From Phenylobacterium sp. J426 (lineage in GTDB: Bacteria; Pseudomonadota; Alphaproteobacteria; Caulobacterales; Caulobacteraceae), in NCBI RefSeq assembly GCF_024699945.1, contig NZ_JAJOMY010000001.1, forward strand, positions 3,169,001 through 3,233,000: 64,000 nucleotides of DNA, given 5' to 3'. A model generated the notes under the pieces. It saw only the letters and a program-made list of their open reading frames with translations. It did no database searches and had not been told where the DNA came from. The translations under genes were made by a program, and so were the position numbers. Positions 32,353 to 43,461 of the stretch are shown here, piece after piece. The stretch's first letter is position 1. Each line of letters begins with the position of its first letter.

Positions 32353-33687
32353 CGGACATCCTGATGCCCGCGCTCTCGCCGACGATGGAGGAGGGCACGC
32401 TGGCCAAGTGGCACGTGAAGACGGGCGACACCGTTCGCTCGGGCGATGTGATCGCCGAGATCGAGACCGACAAGGCGACCATGGAGGTCGAGGCGGTCGA
32501 CGAGGGCGTCGTCTCCGAGATCCTCATCGCCGAAGGCTCCGAGGGCGTGAAGGTCAACACGCCGATCGCCCGCTTGCAGGGCGAAGGCGAGGCTGCTGCG
32601 GCGCCTGCGCCGGCCGCGAAGGCCGAGGCCGCTCCCAAGGCCGAAGCCGCGCCGCCGGCGGAAACCGACTCGGCTCGCGCCAGCCGCGAGCAGGCGACCG
32701 ATCCGGTGAGCAAGCCCGCTCCAGTGGCGGCGGCGCCTGCGCCGGCGAAGGCTCAGCAGACCGGCGAGCGCATCTTCGCCTCGCCGCTCGCGCGTCGTCT
32801 GGCGGAGCAGAAGGGCCTCGACCTTTCCGCCGTGAAGGGCTCCGGTCCGCACGGCCGTATCGTCAAGGCCGACATCGACGCCGCCCAGCCGGGCCAGGCG
32901 AAAGCGCCGGCCGCTCAGCCGTCGGCCGCGCCGCAGCAGGCGTCGGCTGCGGCTGCGCCGCGCCAGGTCCAGAGCCTGGAGCAGCAGGGCATCCCGGCAG
33001 GCAGCTACGACCTCATTCCGCTCGACGGCATGCGCAAGACCGTCGCCCGCCGGATGACCGAGAGCTTCCGCGACGTGCCGCACTTCCCCCTGACCATCGA
33101 CCTCGAGATCGATGGCCTGCTGGCGGCGCGTACCCGGATCAACGCGCTGCTCGAGAAGGAGGGCGTGAAGGTCAGCGTCAACGACATGGTGATGAAGGCC
33201 GCCGCCGTGGCCCTGAAGCGCGTTCCCGAGGCCAACGCTTCCTACACGCCGGAAGGCATCGCCATGCACCATCATGCCGACATCTCGATGGCGGTGGCGG
33301 TGCCGGGCGGCCTGATCACGCCGATCATCCGCGCCGCCGAGACCAAGGGCCTGGCCCAGATCGCCAGCGAAGCCAAGGACCTCGCCGAGCGGGCCCGCAA
33401 CAAGAAGCTGAAGCCCGAGGAATTCCAGGGCGGCACCTTCAGCGTCTCGAACCTCGGCATGTTCGGCATCAAGACCTTCGCCTCGATCATCAACGAGCCG
33501 CAGGGCTGCATCATGAGCGTCGGCGCGGGCGAGAAGCGCCCGGTCGTGCGCGGCGACAAGATCGAGATCGCCACCGTCATGTCCGTGACGCTCACCTGCG
33601 ACCACCGCGTCGTGGACGGCGCGACGGGCCCGCTTCCTGCAGGCGTTCAAGGCGCTGATCGAAGAACCGCTGACGATGATCGTCTGA
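32349..33687 (+). CDS. pdhC: Pyruvate dehydrogenase E2, dihydrolipoamide acetyltransferase (one frame break)
   Basis: Core of the complex. Lipoyl domain (1-78, Lys in ETDKATME), an Ala/Pro linker, an E1/E3-binding domain (about 140-175, [16 protein letters not shown] and [11 protein letters not shown]) and a catalytic domain ending with the DHRVVDGA motif (catalytic His). Just after VVDGATG the frame is lost at about 33625-33632. One extra C, or two missing bases, restores [17 protein letters not shown] and the stop at 33687. As written the frame runs on into the peroxidase gene, which is an artefact. About 445 residues. Confidence 0.94.
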
Positions 33688-33695
33688 GGCCGGCG

Positions 33696-34174
33696 ATGAC
33701 CAGCATCTACGACTTCACCGCCGAGACCATCGACGGCCAGCCGGCGCCGCTCGCCGACTATCGTGACAAGGTCGTGCTGATCGTGAACACCGCCAGCAAG
33801 TGCGGCTTCACCAAACAGTACGCGGGGCTGGAAGAGCTCTATCGGAAGTATCGCGACCGCGGCCTGGTGGTGCTGGGCTTTCCCTGCAATCAGTTCGGCC
33901 AGCAGGAGCCTGGCGACGCGGAGGAGATCAAGTCCTTCTGCTCGCTGACCTACGACGTCGACTTCCCGATGATGCGCAAGGTGGACGTGAACGGCCCGAG
34001 CGCGCACCCGCTCTACGCCTACCTCAAGGCGCAGAAGAAGGGCGTGCTGGGCACCGAAGGTATCAAGTGGAACTTCACCAAGTTCCTCGTGGACCGCTCA
34101 GGCAAGGTCACGGGCCGTTTCGCCCCCACCGTTGAACCCAAGGCGCTGGAAGGCGCGATCGAGGCTTTGCTCTG

Positions 34175-34175
<1 letters not shown>
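33696..34175 (+). CDS. Glutathione peroxidase-family protein
   Basis: 159 residues. Thiol peroxidase with the catalytic tetrad visible: Cys in [16 protein letters not shown], Gln in [13 protein letters not shown], and Trp-Asn in [10 protein letters not shown]. There is no selenocysteine. The second Cys in LGFPCNQF and another in [10 protein letters not shown] could act as the resolving residue, so thioredoxin may be the reductant. It sits between pdhC and lpd and overlaps lpd by 1 bp, suggesting protection of lipoyl thiols or use of the same redox pool. Confidence 0.92.
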
Positions 34176-35566
<1,391 letters not shown>

Positions 35567-35603
35567 CGTGAAACGTCCCGGCCTTGGCCGGGGCGCCGCC
35601 GTC

Positions 35604-35999
35604 TCAGGTCTTCTTCCGCAGGATCGCGTCCAGGCTCCACGGGCCGGGGCCGGCGAACACCAGGTAGAGGAAGACGAAGCAGAACATGATGGCGAGCTCG
35701 CCACCGTTCAGCGCGGGCCAGAAGCCCTGCGAACCGTGTGCCATGAAGTAGGCCACGGCCATCTGGCCGGAGCAGACAAACGCCGCGGCGCGCGTGAACA
35801 GGCCGAGCGCGATGAGGCCTCCGCCGACCACCTCGATCCATGCGGCCGCCACGAGCATCGGGGGCAACGGATCCGGCGCGCCTTCCTGCGGCCCCGGAAA
35901 ATCGAACAGCTTCATCAGCCCGTGCTGCATGAAGAGCAGGGCGGTGATGATCCGCAGCACGCTCAGCACGCGCGGCGCCCAGACGTCGAGGTTCGGCAT
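35604..35999 (-). CDS. DoxX-family membrane protein
   Basis: 131 residues with four hydrophobic helices (about 10-27, 47-65, 70-86, 100-120). It has the DoxX features LRIITALLFMQHGLMKLFDF and WIEVVGGGLIALGLFTR. These proteins are small inner-membrane proteins linked to redox or quinone processes, but no defined activity is known. It is convergent with lpd. Confidence 0.88.
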   Translation of the reverse strand: MPNLDVWAPRVLSVLRIITALLFMQHGLMKLFDFPGPQEGAPDPLPPMLVAAAWIEVVGGGLIALGLFTRAAAFVCSGQMAVAYFMAHGSQGFWPALNGGELAIMFCFVFLYLVFAGPGPWSLDAILRKKT

Positions 36000-36038
36000 G
36001 GTTGGTCCCTCCCACCGGCCAACGCCGGCAGGGGGAGC

Positions 36039-36485
36039 TCAACGTGGACCACCGTTATTGTCCAGCGTGGGACCCAATAGGGCGTGGAGCACGAAGGCGG
36101 CTGCGGCCAAGCAAGCGACTTGCAGGGACGTGATCGACCCGAACGCCCAGATCTTCGCAACCTCGGCCAGGGCCATCCCCGCGAGCCCGACGCCCGCAGC
36201 CACAACAGCTACCCCGATGGTGGCCATGATGCGCGGAAGGCCGGAGCGGCTCAGCGGATACGATGCTGCTCCTGCGGCAAGCATCGGCAGGCTCGAGGTG
36301 ATCATAGCCGCCGGGAACAGGAGGAACGGCAGGCTGAAGAGCATGGCGTCGCCGGAGCCGCCGGTTGGCTTGGCTAAGGCCCATACGAACCCCACGATCG
36401 CATAAAGAGCCGCAGCCGCCAGCGACCCGGCGATCATGAAGGTCAAGGCCGGCATACAGACGACGCGTACAACCGACCGTTCCAC
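36039..36485 (-). CDS. Predicted four-helix inner-membrane protein
   Basis: About 148 residues from a GTG start at 36485 that abuts the stop of the acyl-ACP synthetase. An ATG 10 codons later (MPALTFMIAG) is an alternative start. Four hydrophobic segments at about 10-35, 47-70, 83-108 and 118-140. No family is recognised. The tight spacing suggests it is translated with the synthetase gene, so a lipid-related role is possible but unproven. Confidence 0.6.
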   Translation of the reverse strand: MERSVVRVVCMPALTFMIAGSLAAAALYAIVGFVWALAKPTGGSGDAMLFSLPFLLFPAAMITSSLPMLAAGAASYPLSRSGLPRIMATIGVAVVAAGVGLAGMALAEVAKIWAFGSITSLQVACLAAAAFVLHALLGPTLDNNGGPR

Positions 36486-38039
36486 CTAGGCCGCCCGCCG
36501 CAGCTCCGCCTCGACGATCCGCTGCAGAGCCACGTAGTCGGTCTTGCCGGTGCCCAGCACCGGGATTTCCGGCACGCGGATGATCTTGCGTGGCACGGCG
36601 AGCTCCGGGGCCCCGATCTTCTGGGCGTGGGCCAGCAGCGGGCCGGGCTCGGCGCTCCGCTGGTCCGTGACCAGGATCAGCCGCTCGCCCTTCTTCGGGT
36701 CGGGCATGGCGACCACGGCGTGACGGCAATCCGGCCAAACGGCCGAGGCCAGGTCTTCCGCGGCGGTCAGCGAGACCATCTCCCCGCCGACCTTGGCGAA
36801 GCGCTTCACGCGGCCCAGGATCTTCACCCAGTCGTCGTCGGTGATCGACACCACGTCGCCGGTGTTGTGCCAGCCGTCGGGCAGAGGCTCGACCGACCCG
36901 TCGGGTTGCAAGTAGCCCGACATGACGTTGGGACCACGCACCAGCATCTTGCCGCCGCCTGGAATGCCTTCCACCGCTTCGAGCTTGACCTCGATGCCCG
37001 GCAGCAGCCCGCCCACCGTCCCGCGACGGTTGTCGACGGGCGTGTTCACCGCGATCACCGGCGAGCATTCGGTGGCGCCATAGCCTTCCAGGAGCGGAAT
37101 AGGCCCGAACTTCTCGGCGATGAGATTGTGCGTCTCGTCGCGCACCTTCTCCGCCCCGCAGACCACGAAGGTCAGCCCCGACAGCTCGTCCGCCTCGGCG
37201 GCGCGGGCGTACTGGTTCACGAAAGTGTCGGTGGCCAGCAGGACCGCTGCCTTGCTGTCCTTGATCAGCGGGGGGATCTGCTTGGTGTGCAGCGGCGAAG
37301 GGTACTGGAACGCCTTCATCCCCGTGAGCACCGGCAGCAGGACGCCGCCTGTCAGGCCGAAGACATGGAAGATCGGCAGCGGGTTGAAGAACACCCAGTC
37401 GGGGTTCAACGGGATGTGCTGGGCGATCTGCCGGCAGTTGGCGACGAGGTTGGCGTTCGACAGCACGACCCCCCGTGGGGCCCCGAAGCTGCCGGAGGTG
37501 AAGAGAATTACTCCGGGATCGGACGGCGCGACGGGCGCCCGGAACTGCCGCGGCAGGGCGCCGGCCGCCGCGGCGAACAGCTTGTCGCTGAGCCCGATCG
37601 TGGCGCGGACGTCTTCGAGGTAGGTAATCTGGGTCTTGGTCTCGAGCGCGTCGATCAGGTCGTGCAGCTTGCCCTGCTCGACGAACCGATGGGACGTCAG
37701 CACCCGCTGGATGCCGGCCAGTTCGCAGGCGGCGCGCAGGTTGCGGATCCCCGCGGTGAAGTTGAGCATCGTCGGCACGCGGCCAAAGGCATGCAGGGCG
37801 AAGAAGGTCACGACACCCCCCGCGCTCGACGGCAGCATGACGCCGACCCGCTCGCCCTTCCTGGTCATGGCTGACAGCTTCCGGCCCAGCGCAAAGGCGG
37901 CCCGGATCAAGTCGGTATAGCTGAGGGGGTTGCGCTCCTGGTCCTCCAGGATCGGCTTCTTGGCCCCATAGGTCTTCGACGCGTCGATCAGGGCGTCGAA
38001 AATGGAAGACTGCGCCTTGGCGCTGTCGAACGGACGCAA
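36486..38039 (-). CDS. AMP-dependent acyl-ACP/acyl-CoA synthetase (Aas-like)
   Basis: 517 residues of the ANL adenylating family. The ATP loop is VILFTSGSFGAPRGVVLSN, followed by FNPLPIFHVFGLTGGVLLPVL, YGATECSPVIAVN, and GWHNTGDVVSITDDDWVKILGR. The last motif holds the adenylate-binding Asp, and the catalytic Lys is near GTGKTDYVAL. It most resembles the synthetase half of Aas, which reactivates fatty acids or acylates lysophospholipids. No acyltransferase half is attached. A four-helix protein follows directly. Confidence 0.85.
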   Translation of the reverse strand: MRPFDSAKAQSSIFDALIDASKTYGAKKPILEDQERNPLSYTDLIRAAFALGRKLSAMTRKGERVGVMLPSSAGGVVTFFALHAFGRVPTMLNFTAGIRNLRAACELAGIQRVLTSHRFVEQGKLHDLIDALETKTQITYLEDVRATIGLSDKLFAAAAGALPRQFRAPVAPSDPGVILFTSGSFGAPRGVVLSNANLVANCRQIAQHIPLNPDWVFFNPLPIFHVFGLTGGVLLPVLTGMKAFQYPSPLHTKQIPPLIKDSKAAVLLATDTFVNQYARAAEADELSGLTFVVCGAEKVRDETHNLIAEKFGPIPLLEGYGATECSPVIAVNTPVDNRRGTVGGLLPGIEVKLEAVEGIPGGGKMLVRGPNVMSGYLQPDGSVEPLPDGWHNTGDVVSITDDDWVKILGRVKRFAKVGGEMVSLTAAEDLASAVWPDCRHAVVAMPDPKKGERLILVTDQRSAEPGPLLAHAQKIGAPELAVPRKIIRVPEIPVLGTGKTDYVALQRIVEAELRRAA

Positions 38040-38130
38040 GGGCGCACGCTCCCGGACTGTTATCGTTGGTCGGGGAACCTATCCCTCAGTCACGGCGATG
38101 AAAAGATCGGTTACATCGCGTGAGGCGGCG

Positions 38131-39018
38131 CTAGCCCAGGCTGAAGATCACGCACGCCTTCTGCTCGAGCCGCTGGAGCGGCGGGTTCAGCGGCAGGCGG
38201 ATCGCTTCGGGATCCAGCTGCTGGCCCGCTCGAGCTGCGGTCACCGTTACGTCCTCCACGCGCCGTTCGACCGGCGGCACGGGCAGCGGCGGAGGCGGCG
38301 GAGGGGCTGGCGGCGGCACCTGATAGGCGCCCGTGTCGCCGCCGTAGCTGCGGCCGGCGCCGGTGACCAGCACGTCGGTCTCGCAGGCCCGTCCGGTCGG
38401 ATCGATCAGCTTCACGGTCCCCAGGCGGGCGCCGGCGGCGGCCGTCGCCAGCTCGCCGCGCCGCTTGGCGTCCTCGACGGCCAGCCTGAACATCTGAGTC
38501 AGCGTCTCGTTCTCGGGCTGCAGGCGGAAGCGAACCGGCTGCGTCGACGATGGCTTGGCCGCCATCAGGGTCGCGTAGACCCGCTCGGTCAGCCGGATGT
38601 CCCGGATCTCGACGGCGACATTGGCCACGACCTGGTAGCGCTCGATTTTGTCGGCGCGCTGGTTCTCGTTCACATCGCCCTGACGATCCCGATACTGGTC
38701 GTAAAGCGGCTGGATGCGGAACGTGGTCTCCACCCGCACCTTGTCGGCCCCATAGCCCGCCAGCGCCTGCCCCAGCGTACGCACCTTGTCGGCGGCGGCC
38801 CGCTGCGCTGCTGCGGCGTCACGATCGATGGCGTCGTAGGTCGCGGTCACCTGGGCGCGGTTGGCGGGAACCTCGGTCCACACATGGCCGGTAGAGGCGA
38901 GGATCGGGCGCTCCATCCACCAGGGCGCGGGCTCGAAAGGCCGCGCCGCCACGCCCGGCGTCTGGGCGAGGGCGGGGGCGGCGACAAGGGCGAGGGCGAG
39001 GGTGGCGAGCGTCCGCAT
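38131..39018 (-). CDS. SIMPL-domain (DUF541) exported protein
   Basis: About 295 residues from the ATG at 39018. A signal peptide (about 1-18, LALALVAAPALAQ) is followed by the SIMPL fold (about 30-210), with repeats such as AQVTATYDAIDRDAAAAQRAAADK and EIRDIRLTERVYATLM. A Pro-rich stretch (about 235-260) and VTVTAARAGQQL follow. The family is periplasmic and has been linked to stress protection, but its activity is not established. A second SIMPL protein is encoded at 55948-56667. Confidence 0.75.
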   Translation of the reverse strand: MRTLATLALALVAAPALAQTPGVAARPFEPAPWWMERPILASTGHVWTEVPANRAQVTATYDAIDRDAAAAQRAAADKVRTLGQALAGYGADKVRVETTFRIQPLYDQYRDRQGDVNENQRADKIERYQVVANVAVEIRDIRLTERVYATLMAAKPSSTQPVRFRLQPENETLTQMFRLAVEDAKRRGELATAAAGARLGTVKLIDPTGRACETDVLVTGAGRSYGGDTGAYQVPPPAPPPPPPLPVPPVERRVEDVTVTAARAGQQLDPEAIRLPLNPPLQRLEQKACVIFSLG

Positions 39019-39143
39019 GCGATCTCCGGTCAGGTCTCGTCCCACCATAAGCGTAGTGGAGGCGGCGCCAATCTGTGGTGCGGTCTGGCGTCGCGACGCA
39101 TCGCGCGCTTGATCCGAGGGCCCCAAGCGACGATTTAAGCGCC

Positions 39144-40103
39144 ATGGCCGTGGTCATCGACACCGTGGGCGCGCGACCGCGTCACCCCGAGAAGCAGGCG
39201 AATCCCGACACGCCGCTGCTCAAGAAGCCCGAGTGGCTGCGTGTCCGCGCGCCGGGCTCGCCCGGCTACATGCAGACCCGGGAGATCGTGAAGACCAACC
39301 GGCTGGTCACCGTCTGCGAGGAGGCCGGCTGTCCCAACATCGGTGAGTGCTGGGACAAGAGCCACGCCACGTTCATGATCATGGGCGAGACCTGCACGCG
39401 GGCCTGCGCCTTCTGCAACGTCGCCACCGGCAAGCCGCTGCCGCTCGACCTGGACGAGCCGGGACGGGTTGGCGAGGCGACCGCCAAGATGGGCCTGAAG
39501 CACGTGGTCATCACCTCGGTGGACCGCGACGACCTGGCCGACGGCGGGGCGCGGCACTTCGTGGAAACCATCCGAGCGATCCGGGCGGCGTCGCCGACGA
39601 CCACCATCGAGATCCTGACCCCCGACTTCGCCCGCAAGCCGGTCGCGGCGCTGGAGTCGGTGATCGACGCTCGGCCCGACGTCTTCAACCACAACCTCGA
39701 GACCGTGCCGCGGCTCTACCTCGGGATCCGCCCGGGCGCCCGCTACTACCACTCCCTGCGGCTGCTGGAGCGGGTGAAGGAGCGCGACCCCACCCAGTTC
39801 ACCAAGTCCGGCATCATGGTCGGCCTCGGCGAGACGAAGGAGGAGGTCATGCAGGTGATGGACGACATGCGCTCCGCCGGCATCGATTTCATCACTATCG
39901 GTCAGTACCTGCAGCCCACCCGCAAGCACGCCCCGGTCGACCGTTTCGTCCACCCGGACGAATTCCGGGCGTTGGAGGAGATCGCCCGCGCGAAGGGATT
40001 CCTGATGGTCTCGGCCAGCCCGCTCACCCGCTCCTCGCACCATGCGGGCGAGGACTTCGCGCGCCTGCAGGCGGCCCGTCGGGCCAAGGAAGCGGCCGCG
40101 TAG
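39144..40103 (+). CDS. lipA: Lipoyl synthase
   Basis: Radical-SAM enzyme that inserts two sulfurs into octanoyl groups, making the lipoyl cofactor of the PDH E2 and E1-beta domains encoded 8 kb away. 319 residues. The auxiliary cluster Cys are in [22 protein letters not shown] and the SAM cluster CxxxCxxC is in [13 protein letters not shown]. The C-terminal Ser ligand to the auxiliary cluster is in [13 protein letters not shown]. The ATG at 39144 gives the normal length. Confidence 0.96.
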   Translation: MAVVIDTVGARPRHPEKQANPDTPLLKKPEWLRVRAPGSPGYMQTREIVKTNRLVTVCEEAGCPNIGECWDKSHATFMIMGETCTRACAFCNVATGKPLPLDLDEPGRVGEATAKMGLKHVVITSVDRDDLADGGARHFVETIRAIRAASPTTTIEILTPDFARKPVAALESVIDARPDVFNHNLETVPRLYLGIRPGARYYHSLRLLERVKERDPTQFTKSGIMVGLGETKEEVMQVMDDMRSAGIDFITIGQYLQPTRKHAPVDRFVHPDEFRALEEIARAKGFLMVSASPLTRSSHHAGEDFARLQAARRAKEAAA

Positions 40104-40107
40104 GATC

Positions 40108-40581
40108 TTGCGGCACCACGTTTCCAAGCAGTTGCCCTACACCCCCGACCAGCTGTTCGAACTGGTCGGCGACGTCAGCCGCTACCCAGAGTTCGTCCCC
40201 TGGATCACCGCGCTCCGCACCTGGAACGCGCGCAAGCTCAGCGAAGGGGTCGACAGCCTCGACGCGGAGGCCAGCGTCGGCTTCGCCTTCCTGAAGGAAC
40301 GTTTCGCCACCCGGGTCCGCCGGGATGCGCTGAACCGGCAGATCGACGTCAGCCTGCTCTCCGGCCCGTTCCGCAAGCTGGTGAACCGCTGGCGCTTCCT
40401 CGACGCCGGGCACGGCTGCACCCGCATCGAATTCGACATCGAGTTCCAGTTCAAGTCGCGCCTGCTGGAAGGGCTGCTGAAGGCGAATTTCCACCACGCG
40501 GTGGAGAAGCTGATGGGCTGTTTCGAGGCGAGGGCGGCTTCGCTCTACGGCCGGGCGGAGCCCGAGATCTCGCCGGGCTAG
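40108..40581 (+). CDS. COQ10/START-like (SRPBCC) protein
   Basis: 157 residues from a TTG start at 40108, 4 bp after lipA. It is a START/SRPBCC-fold protein of the polyketide-cyclase/COQ10 group. Features are YTPDQLFELVGDVSRYPEFVPW, LSGPFRKLVNRWRF and IEFDIEFQFKSRLLEGLLKANF. It probably binds ubiquinone or a lipid and helps respiratory coenzyme Q function. The lipA neighbour is a frequent alphaproteobacterial arrangement. Confidence 0.88.
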   Translation: MRHHVSKQLPYTPDQLFELVGDVSRYPEFVPWITALRTWNARKLSEGVDSLDAEASVGFAFLKERFATRVRRDALNRQIDVSLLSGPFRKLVNRWRFLDAGHGCTRIEFDIEFQFKSRLLEGLLKANFHHAVEKLMGCFEARAASLYGRAEPEISPG

Positions 40582-40589
40582 TCTCGAAG

Positions 40590-41081
40590 CTAGCTTAGCC
40601 GGTCCAGCATCGCCTGCAGGGCCGACTGCACGGCGGCGAGCTGGATTTCCTCCCGCGTTTCGAACTCGAACAGCTCCGCCTTGTGCAGGATCCGCTCGTT
40701 CGCGCGCGCCGTGGCGATATGTACGGTGCCCACCGGCTTCATCGCCGTTCCGCCGCCCGGACCGGCGATGCCCGTGATCGCGACCGCGAGATGGGCGTTC
40801 GACGCCTCCAGGGCGCCCTCCGCCATCATGCGGGCCACGGGCTCGGACACCGCGCCCAGGTCGGCGATGAGATCGCCTGGCACGCCCAGCAACTCCTGCT
40901 TGGCGCGGTTGGAATAGGTGACGAAGCCGCGCTCCAGCACGTCGGAGGCGCCGGCGATGGATCCGATCGCACCCGCCACCAGTCCCGCCGTGCAGCTCTC
41001 GGCCGTGACGATCCGCAGGGACCGCTGACGGGCTTCGTCGATCAGCAGCCGGGCCAGGGTCACGATCTCGAGCGGGAACAT
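40590..41081 (-). CDS. pncC: CinA C-terminal family nicotinamide-nucleotide amidase
   Basis: 163 residues, the stand-alone CinA-C domain that deamidates NMN to nicotinate mononucleotide. Motifs are RIVTAESCTAGLVAGAIGSI (catalytic Ser region), RGFVTYSNRAKQELLGV, and AITGIAGPGGGTAMKPVGTV. The N-terminal CinA domain is absent, as in most proteobacteria. It is convergent with the COQ10-like gene. Confidence 0.93.
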   Translation of the reverse strand: MFPLEIVTLARLLIDEARQRSLRIVTAESCTAGLVAGAIGSIAGASDVLERGFVTYSNRAKQELLGVPGDLIADLGAVSEPVARMMAEGALEASNAHLAVAITGIAGPGGGTAMKPVGTVHIATARANERILHKAELFEFETREEIQLAAVQSALQAMLDRLS

Positions 41082-41176
41082 CGGGGCGTGCTCTCCTGCA
41101 GGTTGCCGCCGCTTTGGGCTTGTCGCGAGACCACAAGCACCGGAAGTTCCGACTCGATCAAGGGCCGGGAGACCGA

Positions 41177-43461
41177 ATGACCACGCTCGCCGCTACCGCG
41201 CGTCCGGCCTATGCGCCGCCGGCGCTGTTCGCCGTCACCACGTTCTCGAGCGCGGCGCTGGTCTTCCTGGTGCAGCCCATGGTGGCCAAGCTGGTCCTGC
41301 CGCTGCTGGGCGGCAGCCCGTCGGTCTGGAACACCAGCATGGCGTTCTTCCAGCTGGCGCTGCTGGTCGGCTACTTCTACGCCCACGCGCTCCAGCGGAT
41401 CGCCTCCGTCCGTCGGCAGGCGATCGTCCATTGCGCGGCCCTGCTGGTGGCGGCGCTCGCCTTGCCGCTGCGGGTGAACGGCCTGGCTGGACCGCCGTCC
41501 TCCGAGCATCCCAATCTCTGGCTGCTTGCGGTCCTGTCGCTCTCCATCGGCGCGCCTTTCGCCATCCTCTCCGCGACCGCGCCGCTGGTCCAGGCCTGGT
41601 ACGCCCGCACGATCGGACAGGCGGAGGGGAAGGAGCCTTACGTCCTCTACGCAGCAAGCAATCTTGGCAGTCTGCTGGCGCTGCTCGCCTACCCGGTGAT
41701 CGTCGAACCGCTGTCTACCCTGGCCGGCCAGCGTTACGGCTGGAGCGCGGCCTACCTGGGTTTCGTCCTGCTGATGGCGACGCTTGGGCTGCTGGCGACG
41801 CGAGGCGCGGTTGCGGCGGCCGAAGAGGCGCCCAAGGCGGCCGCCCCCCGCGCTGGGCGGACCGACTGACCTGGATCGGCCTCGCCGCCATTCCGGCGAG
41901 CCTCATGCTGGGGGTGACGGCCCACCTAACCACCGATGTGGCCTCAGCGCCGTTCCTGTGGGTGCTGCCGCTGGCGCTGTACCTCACCACCTTCATCATC
42001 GCCTTTCAGGCCAAGCCGGCCATCTCGCCGGCGCTCACCCTGGTCTTCCAGGCCGCCGCGCTCGCGGCCTGCGCGGCGTTGTTGCCGTTCCGCTCCAGCA
42101 ACTTCGTGCTGCAGTTCTTCGTGCACCTGGCGGCGTTCTTCCTGACCGCGCTGATGTGCCATCAGCGGCTGGTGGCGCGCCGTCCAAACCCGGCGCACCT
42201 GACCGAGTTCTATCTCTGCCTTTCGATCGGCGGCGTCGTGGGCGGGGCGTTCAACGCCTTCGTGGCCCCGGTCATCTTCAACAATGTCTGGGAATATCCG
42301 CTGGTCCTGGCGCTGGCCTGTCTGGCGCGCCCCTGGGGTCGGCTGGACAAGGTGGAGCCCGGCGCCTGGGTCCTGATGGTCCTGGGGGTCGTCGCGGCGG
42401 CGGCCATGCCGATCCTGCTCACCGGCGTCGGGAGCAGGATGACCGCTGAGACGGTCGTGGGCGCCTTCGACCAGTCCGAGTTGTTCGACATGGGGATGAA
42501 GGGGCTGCTGGTCCTCTCTGTGATCTGCGCGTTCCTGGTGCGGTCGCGGGCCGTCTTCTTCTTCGTCGTCGTCGCGGTCCTGTCGTTTTCGGCCCAGGCC
42601 GCGGCCGACCGCACGGACACCCGCCAAAGCTGGCGCAGCTTCTTCGGCGTGATGAGCCTGTCGCAGACCTATGTCTCGAGCCTCGGCGGTGAGGTCCGGA
42701 TGCTGGCGCACGGCACCACGCTCCATGGCGCGCAGTCGTTGAACCCGGCCTACAGCTGCAACCCGCTGGTCTACTACACGCCGCGCACGCCGATCGGTCA
42801 GGTGTTCGCCGGCAAGCAACAGGAGCGCGCCAGCCTGCGGATCGGCGCCGTAGGCCTCGGCACCGGCTCGGTGGCGGCCTACGTGCGGCCCGGAGATCAT
42901 CTGACCTTCTTCGAGATCGACCCGCTGGTGCAGCGGATCGCCACGGATCCCGCGTACTTCACCTACGTCAGAGGGTGCGCCAAGGGTCAGGTCGACTTCG
43001 TGATCGGCGACGCGCGCCTCACGCTGCAGCAGCAGCCGGCGAACACCTATGACGTGTTGCTGATCGACGCGTTCTCGTCCGACGCCGTGCCGGCCCACCT
43101 TCTCACGGTCGAGGCCCTGCAGGGCTATCTGGCGCGTATCAAGCCCGACGGGGTGATCGTGTTGCACCTGTCCAACCGCAACCTGGATCTCATGGGCCCG
43201 GCTCAGGCGGTCGCGCGGGCGGCGGGCGGACGGGCCCTGGTCCAGGGCTATCGACCCGATCAGTCTGCGCAGGGGAGCTGGGAATCGGCCGAGGACGTGG
43301 TGATCGTCGCCCGCAGCGACGCGGCGCTGGCCGCCTTCGCGGCCGATCCGCGATGGGAGCGCGCCAACCCGTTCCTGGCGCGGCCTTGGCGCGACGACTA
43401 CACGAACCTGGCCGGCGCGCTGTACGCCAACCTCAAGATGCGCTGGACCTGGCTGCCCTAG
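41177..43461 (+). CDS. Fused membrane/spermidine synthase-like protein (one frame break)
   Basis: About 761 residues once corrected. The N-terminal half has many membrane helices ([28 protein letters not shown], then about ten more). The C-terminal half is a Rossmann-fold methyltransferase-type domain like spermidine synthase, with [31 protein letters not shown] and [17 protein letters not shown]. This 'fused MFS/spermidine synthase' family is common, but its substrate is not known. The frame is lost in the six-C run 41844-41849. One more C gives [18 protein letters not shown] and joins the halves. Confidence 0.85.

Noticed and set aside
35577..35592. Short CCCGGCC-TT-GGCCGGG palindrome after lpd as a terminator
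   Set aside because: The loop is too small and no T tract follows.
36055..37068. Minus-strand open frame in another frame across the acyl-ACP synthetase end
   Set aside because: Shadow of the synthetase and the membrane protein genes; low-complexity Arg/Gly-rich composition.
41944..43457. C-terminal 500-residue extension of IspDF
   Set aside because: It is antisense to the spermidine-synthase fusion, has no family features, and disappears if one G is removed from 43466-43470.
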